Origin: Halobellus inordinatus
GTDB lineage: Archaea; Halobacteriota; Halobacteria; Halobacteriales; Haloferacaceae
Direction of reading: 5' to 3'
NCBI RefSeq assembly: GCF_024464655.1
Contig: NZ_JANHAV010000001.1
Span: 62,001 to 126,000 of the forward strand
Length of the DNA stretch: 64,000 nt
Made by a program: the position numbers and the translations under genes
Shown here: in pieces, positions 60,331 to 64,000 of the stretch
Numbering within the stretch: position 1 is the first letter of the stretch
Layout: the number at the start of each line of letters is the position of its first letter
Notes under the pieces: generated by a model
What the model was told of the DNA's origin: nothing
What the model saw: only the letters and a program-made list of their open reading frames with translations
The model's database searches: none

Positions 60331-61470
60331 TTACCGCTCGTCGATAGCCGGGAAGTCGAGGTCTTTCGGCCCGACGTAGCGCGCTCGCGGACGGATCAAG
60401 CGGTTGTTTTCGTACTGTTCGAGGACGTGGGCGATCCAGCCGGCGACGCGGGACATCGCGAAGATGGGCGTGTAGATGTCGATCGGGATGCCCATCTGGT
60501 AGTACGTCGACGCCGAGTAGAAGTCGACGTTGGGCGCGAGGCCCTTCTCCTCGGTGATGTAGTCCTCGATGGCGACAGAGCAGTCGTACCACTTCGTGTC
60601 GCCCGCGGCTTCCGCGAGCGCCTTCGACTTCTCGCCGAGGATCTTCGCGCGCGGATCCTTGACGTCGTAGACGCGGTGGCCGAACCCGGGGATCCGCCGT
60701 CCCTCGTCGAGGGCGTTTTCGACCCACGTCGTCGGGTCGACGTCGCTCTCGTCGACCTCTTTGAGCATCCGCATCACGTTGGCGTTCGCACCGCCGTGAA
60801 GCGATCCGGCGAGGGTCCCGATGGCCGAGGTGACGGCGCTGTGGAGATCAGACAGCGTCGAGGCGGTCACGAGCGCCGAGAACGTCGAGGCGTTCAGGCC
60901 GTGGTCGGCGTGGAGGACGAGCGCCATATCGAACGTCTCTGCGAGCACCTCGTCGGGCTCTTCGCCGTTGAGCATATAGAGGAAGTTCGCGGCGTGGCTG
61001 AGGTCTTCGCGCGGCTCGAGCGCGTCGTCGCCGTTCCGGAACCGCTCGAAGGCGGCGAGTGCGGTCGGAATCTTGGCCGTGATGCGACACGCCATCCGGA
61101 GGTTCGCTTCGAGATCCGTCACGTCCTCGTGGTCGGCGTCCTCGTCGTACGCCGACAGCGACGAGACGATGGTACGGAGCGCCGCCATCGGCACCTCGTC
61201 GGCCTCCGCCAGTTTCCGGATCTCCGAGAGCACCTCGTCGTTCAGCGATCTTGTCCCGGCCATCCACGACTCGAAATCGGCGAGTTCCTCGGCGGTCGGA
61301 AGTTCGCCGTGCCACAACAGATAGACGACTTCTTCGTAGGACGCTTCACGGGCCAGGGACTCGATCGGGTACCCGCGGTAGACCAGTTTTCCGGCGTCAC
61401 CGTCGATGTAACTAAGCTCTGATTCGGCGACGAGGACGCCTTCCAGCCCGCGCTTCAGGTCGTCTGACAT
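60331..61470 (-). CDS. citZ: Citrate synthase
   Basis: The 379-residue enzyme condenses oxaloacetate and acetyl-CoA in the TCA cycle. Catalytic residues are visible: LHADHGLNASTFS (His, about 184), GSLHGGANA (His, about 219), GFGHRVY (about 258) and PNVDFYS (Asp, about 315). The length is that of the prokaryotic short form. The ATG at 61470 is chosen over the upstream MEGN start since MSDDLKRGLEGVLVAES is the usual start. A methylcitrate synthase role cannot be excluded. Confidence 0.93.
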   Translation of the reverse strand: MSDDLKRGLEGVLVAESELSYIDGDAGKLVYRGYPIESLAREASYEEVVYLLWHGELPTAEELADFESWMAGTRSLNDEVLSEIRKLAEADEVPMAALRTIVSSLSAYDEDADHEDVTDLEANLRMACRITAKIPTALAAFERFRNGDDALEPREDLSHAANFLYMLNGEEPDEVLAETFDMALVLHADHGLNASTFSALVTASTLSDLHSAVTSAIGTLAGSLHGGANANVMRMLKEVDESDVDPTTWVENALDEGRRIPGFGHRVYDVKDPRAKILGEKSKALAEAAGDTKWYDCSVAIEDYITEEKGLAPNVDFYSASTYYQMGIPIDIYTPIFAMSRVAGWIAHVLEQYENNRLIRPRARYVGPKDLDFPAIDER

Positions 61471-61588
61471 ACCTATGCGGTTCCCTTCCACGTGAAAAAA
61501 GCGTTATCGTTTCCGGGTGTCAGTGACATTCATCCCAGCCCTGGGTCGACCACCAAGTGTTTTTGCGACCCGCGGCGAACGGCGGGGT

Positions 61589-62812
61589 ATGGATCCACAG
61601 GACGTCGAGTACGAGCCGGTCAGCGTCAAGGAGGTGCTCGCGGAGATGAAAGACACCGCAGAGCTCCTCATCGATCTCTCGTACTCTGCCGTCCTCAACG
61701 GGAGCGACGAGATCGCCCGTGAGGTCCTCGAACTCGAAGGCCGGATGGACATCCTCCAGCTTCAGGGTCGGATGAGCCTCCTGATGTCCGCCCGCAGCCC
61801 CGAGGACGCCGAACAGCTCGCGCCGGTACTCGGAGTGATGGGGGCCGCAGAGAAGATCTCGAACGCTGCCGGCGACATCGCGAAAATCGTCATCGAAGAC
61901 ATCGGGATGCCGGACGCAATCCGCACGGCCCTCCCAGAGGCCGTCGAGGTGCTGGTCCGTGCGACTGTCGCGCCCGATTCGTCCTACGTCGGGCGGACGC
62001 TCCGCGACATCAATATGGAGACCGAGATGGGCGTCCGCGTCATCGCGATCCGTCGGGAGTCGGTGACGGGCAAGCGCCGCTGGCTGATGAACCCCGGCCC
62101 CGACAGCGAACTCCAGGCCGACGACTCGCTCCTGCTTCGCGGCCCGCTCGACGGCATCTCGGGGGTGTTCGAGGACGTGACCGGCGATGCCTACGAACCC
62201 CCGGAGGCAGTCGAACCGCCGATCGAGGACCTCGAACGCGCGGTCGACTCGATCATCCTGATGAAGGATATGAGCGAACTCGCAGTCGATCTGGCTTACG
62301 GCGCGGTGCTGTTCGACAGCGAGGGCGTCGCCGAGGAAGTCCACGAACTGGAGGCCGAAGTCGACGCGCTGAAGTCGCGCTTCGAGGCCTGGACGCTCCG
62401 CGCGGCGAGTCGCGTCGAAGATCCCGTCCGACTCCGCGGGCTCGTCCACCTGGCGTCGGCGACGGAGGTCATCTCCGATGCGGCCTTAGAGATCAGCGAG
62501 GGAGTCCTCCGCGGTATCGACGCTCATCCGGTCGTCGCTGCCGCCGTCGAGGAGTCCGACGAGGTGATCGTTCGCCTCACGGTCGCCACCGACGCGCCGC
62601 TCGCGGGCACCACTCTCGGCGAGGAGATGGTCAAGACGCAGACCGGGATGCGCGTCATCGCCGTCCGCCGCGCGAGCGGCGGCGAGTGGGTCGTCCAGCC
62701 CGGCCCGACGACCGAACTCCGCGGCGGCGACGTCATCATCGCGAAGGGGACGCGGGCGGGGGCCGAACGGCTCGGCGAACTCGTCGGCGACGAACAGGAG
62801 TTCGAGATCTAG
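61589..62812 (+). CDS. Tandem PhoU-like/TrkA-C protein, probable K+-transport regulator
   Basis: The 407-residue protein is two copies of the same two-domain unit: a PhoU-like helical domain (1-95; and about 205-300) followed by a TrkA-C/RCK-C domain (about 100-200; and 305-407). RCK-C hallmarks are VLVRATVAPDSSYVGRTLRDI and VIVRLTVATDAPLAGTTLGEE, each followed by (V)RVIAIRR and a loop with GP. Such soluble proteins gate or regulate potassium channels and transporters. No channel gene is adjacent. A TATA-like GTGTTTTTGC lies about 27 bases before the ATG, giving a leaderless transcript. Confidence 0.85.
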   Translation: MDPQDVEYEPVSVKEVLAEMKDTAELLIDLSYSAVLNGSDEIAREVLELEGRMDILQLQGRMSLLMSARSPEDAEQLAPVLGVMGAAEKISNAAGDIAKIVIEDIGMPDAIRTALPEAVEVLVRATVAPDSSYVGRTLRDINMETEMGVRVIAIRRESVTGKRRWLMNPGPDSELQADDSLLLRGPLDGISGVFEDVTGDAYEPPEAVEPPIEDLERAVDSIILMKDMSELAVDLAYGAVLFDSEGVAEEVHELEAEVDALKSRFEAWTLRAASRVEDPVRLRGLVHLASATEVISDAALEISEGVLRGIDAHPVVAAAVEESDEVIVRLTVATDAPLAGTTLGEEMVKTQTGMRVIAVRRASGGEWVVQPGPTTELRGGDVIIAKGTRAGAERLGELVGDEQEFEI

Positions 62813-62831
62813 CTCTCTTTTCGGCCGCAGT

Positions 62832-63122
62832 CTACAGCCGCCGCGTCAGCCGCACGGCCTCGACGACGGTCAGCGCCGACGCGACGAGCAGCGCGGTCGA
62901 CGTCGCGAGGACGAACGCGAGCACTAGAAACCAGCCCTCGGGACCCAAGACGGGATACTCGCGCGTGCCTGCGAACGGCCCGAACAGTTCGAGTACGCGG
63001 GCGAGGTACGCGACGACCGCGAGCGCGACGCCGACGCCGGCGCCGACCGCGGCGTTCCGTGGGACGTGCAACGCTCGGACCAGCCTCGATTGCGGCGGCC
63101 GGTCTGGAACCTCATCGCTCAC
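62832..63122 (-). CDS. Small membrane protein, unknown function
   Basis: A 96-residue protein (GTG start) with two hydrophobic helices at about 23-41 and 60-88 and a short basic C-terminus. I see no functional motif. A longer reading from TTG at 63149 adds nine residues. It converges on the preceding PhoU/TrkA-C gene across 19 bases. Confidence 0.6.
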   Translation of the reverse strand: MSDEVPDRPPQSRLVRALHVPRNAAVGAGVGVALAVVAYLARVLELFGPFAGTREYPVLGPEGWFLVLAFVLATSTALLVASALTVVEAVRLTRRL

Positions 63123-63285
63123 GTCCTGTCCTTTCGGTGGCGTCGACAAAGCGTCGTCGGTCCCGTGGCATCTCCGGCGAATACTGCCACTCCCTTTCGG
63201 TACCGGAACAGCGAGAACGGCCAGTAGACGGCGACGAGCGGCGGAGACCGAACCCCTAAAGGCGGGTGCCTCCGAGTGTCAGATA

Positions 63286-64000
63286 ATGACGACACTCGGA
63301 ACGGCGAGTGCGGGTCCCGGCGAGATGGACACGGGCCGTCTCGAAGTCGGCGAAGCCCGCGACGGCTCCTCCGTCGGACTCCCCTGTGCGGTCATCAACG
63401 GCGCGTCCGACGGCAAGACTCTCTATATGCAGGCGGCCTCGGACGGCGACGAACTGAACGGCGTCGGCGTGATCAACCGGGTCGTCCCCCAACTCGACCC
63501 CGCGGAACTGTCCGGGACGATCCTCGTCGTCGGCATCGTCAACTACCACGCGTTCCAGGTCGCAGAGCACCGGAACCCGATCGACGACACGAAGATGAAC
63601 CGGGCGTACCCCGGCGACGAGAACGGCACGTCCTCCGAGCGGATCGCAGCCGCGACGTTCGACGCCGCCACCCGCGCGGACCTGATTCTCGACCTGCATC
63701 AGGGCTCGACCTCGCGGATGATCGACGAGGTTCGCGTCCGCTGTGGCCGCCGGCACCGTCTTCACGACGAGTGTCTCCAACTCGCGAAGACCTTCGGCTG
63801 CGGGTACGTCCTCGATCAGAAAGGTCCGGAGGGGCAACTCGCCCGCGCCGGCCCCGACCAGGGGATCCCGACGATCGACCCCGAACTCGGCGGCTGCGTC
63901 GGCTGGGACGAGACCAGCATCGAGGCGGGCGTCGAGGGCGTCTTCAACGTCCTCCACGACTACGGCTTCCTCGATGGATCGGTGACTCCCGAGCCACAGA
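63286..64000 (+). CDS. Aspartoacylase/succinylglutamate-desuccinylase-like protein, 3' end outside the window
   Basis: At least 238 residues are in the window and the frame is open at the edge. The family is a zinc carboxypeptidase-like deacylase: SDGDELNGVGVI replaces the usual HGDExxG (one zinc His changed to Asp, Glu kept; see findings), then MNRAYPG, LILDLHQGST (second zinc His kept), and a C-terminal IDPELGGCVGWDE. Substrate unknown. A TATA-like CCTAAAGG (63256-63263) lies about 27 bases before the ATG. A plausible antisense frame (63256-63957) is rejected because all family motifs lie on this strand. Confidence 0.78.
   Translation, partial: MTTLGTASAGPGEMDTGRLEVGEARDGSSVGLPCAVINGASDGKTLYMQAASDGDELNGVGVINRVVPQLDPAELSGTILVVGIVNYHAFQVAEHRNPIDDTKMNRAYPGDENGTSSERIAAATFDAATRADLILDLHQGSTSRMIDEVRVRCGRRHRLHDECLQLAKTFGCGYVLDQKGPEGQLARAGPDQGIPTIDPELGGCVGWDETSIEAGVEGVFNVLHDYGFLDGSVTPEPQ

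Noticed and set aside
63256-63957. 233-residue frame opposite the aspartoacylase-like gene
   Set aside because: Family motifs (MNRAYPG, LDLHQG) are on the plus strand, which also has a TATA box.

Overview
The window is chromosomal DNA of a haloarchaeon (class Halobacteria). The evidence is high GC, strongly acidic proteins, a group II thermosome, leaderless genes with TATA-like boxes about 27 bases before the start codon, archaeal-type pilus ATPases, KaiC-like/PAS signalling proteins and GatB-type tRNA amidation. I cannot name the genus from sequence alone. Nearly all of the window looks like ordinary core chromosome. No integrase, intact insertion sequence or CRISPR array was seen.

Layout. 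1-6.5 kb: a KaiC-like ATPase (cut by the left edge) overlapping a PAS/GAF histidine kinase, then a phosphoribosyltransferase, an AEC permease and methylthioadenosine phosphorylase. 6.6-14.1 kb (minus): scpA and smc, a coiled-coil/acidic protein, an alpha/beta hydrolase without the expected serine and an MFS carrier. 14.3-20 kb (plus): gatB, topA, a second MFS carrier. 20-23.3 kb (minus): a HisG-like protein and a long heptad-repeat protein. 23.5-33.3 kb (plus): a seven-gene, overlapping pilus-type operon with a very large PilB, PilC and five membrane-anchored pilin-like proteins. A sixth pilin-like gene converges on it. 34.4-38.9 kb (minus): glutamate synthase.

38.9-42 kb is the least ordinary part. 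It has a long gene-poor stretch, a CmoA-like methyltransferase, an FkbM-like methyltransferase, and a tRNA-Gly gene whose 3' end is repeated as decayed copies, as expected for old integration sites. A 14-base sequence occurs on both sides of this block. 42-52.7 kb (minus): a thioredoxin-reductase-like enzyme, a Tat-exported protein with a cysteine-peptidase-like motif set, a Trm9-like methyltransferase, a second pilC/pilB pair, a response-regulator/PAS kinase, a membrane protein and an ornithine cyclodeaminase/alanine dehydrogenase family enzyme. 53-64 kb: thermosome, two short overlapping frames, tRNA-Ser(GGA), cytochrome bd oxidase, threonine dehydratase, a structured intergenic region that may encode an ncRNA, citrate synthase, a PhoU/TrkA-C tandem protein, a small membrane protein and a zinc-carboxypeptidase-like protein cut by the right edge.

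How genes work together. ScpA and SMC form a condensin. The 23-34 kb cluster should build a cell-surface filament or secretion apparatus from several minor-pilin-like subunits that share an R-A-[Q/V] motif before their hydrophobic helix. CydAB is a terminal quinol oxidase. GltB and citrate synthase supply central carbon and nitrogen metabolism. All functions rest on motif and family recognition by eye; no database search was run.
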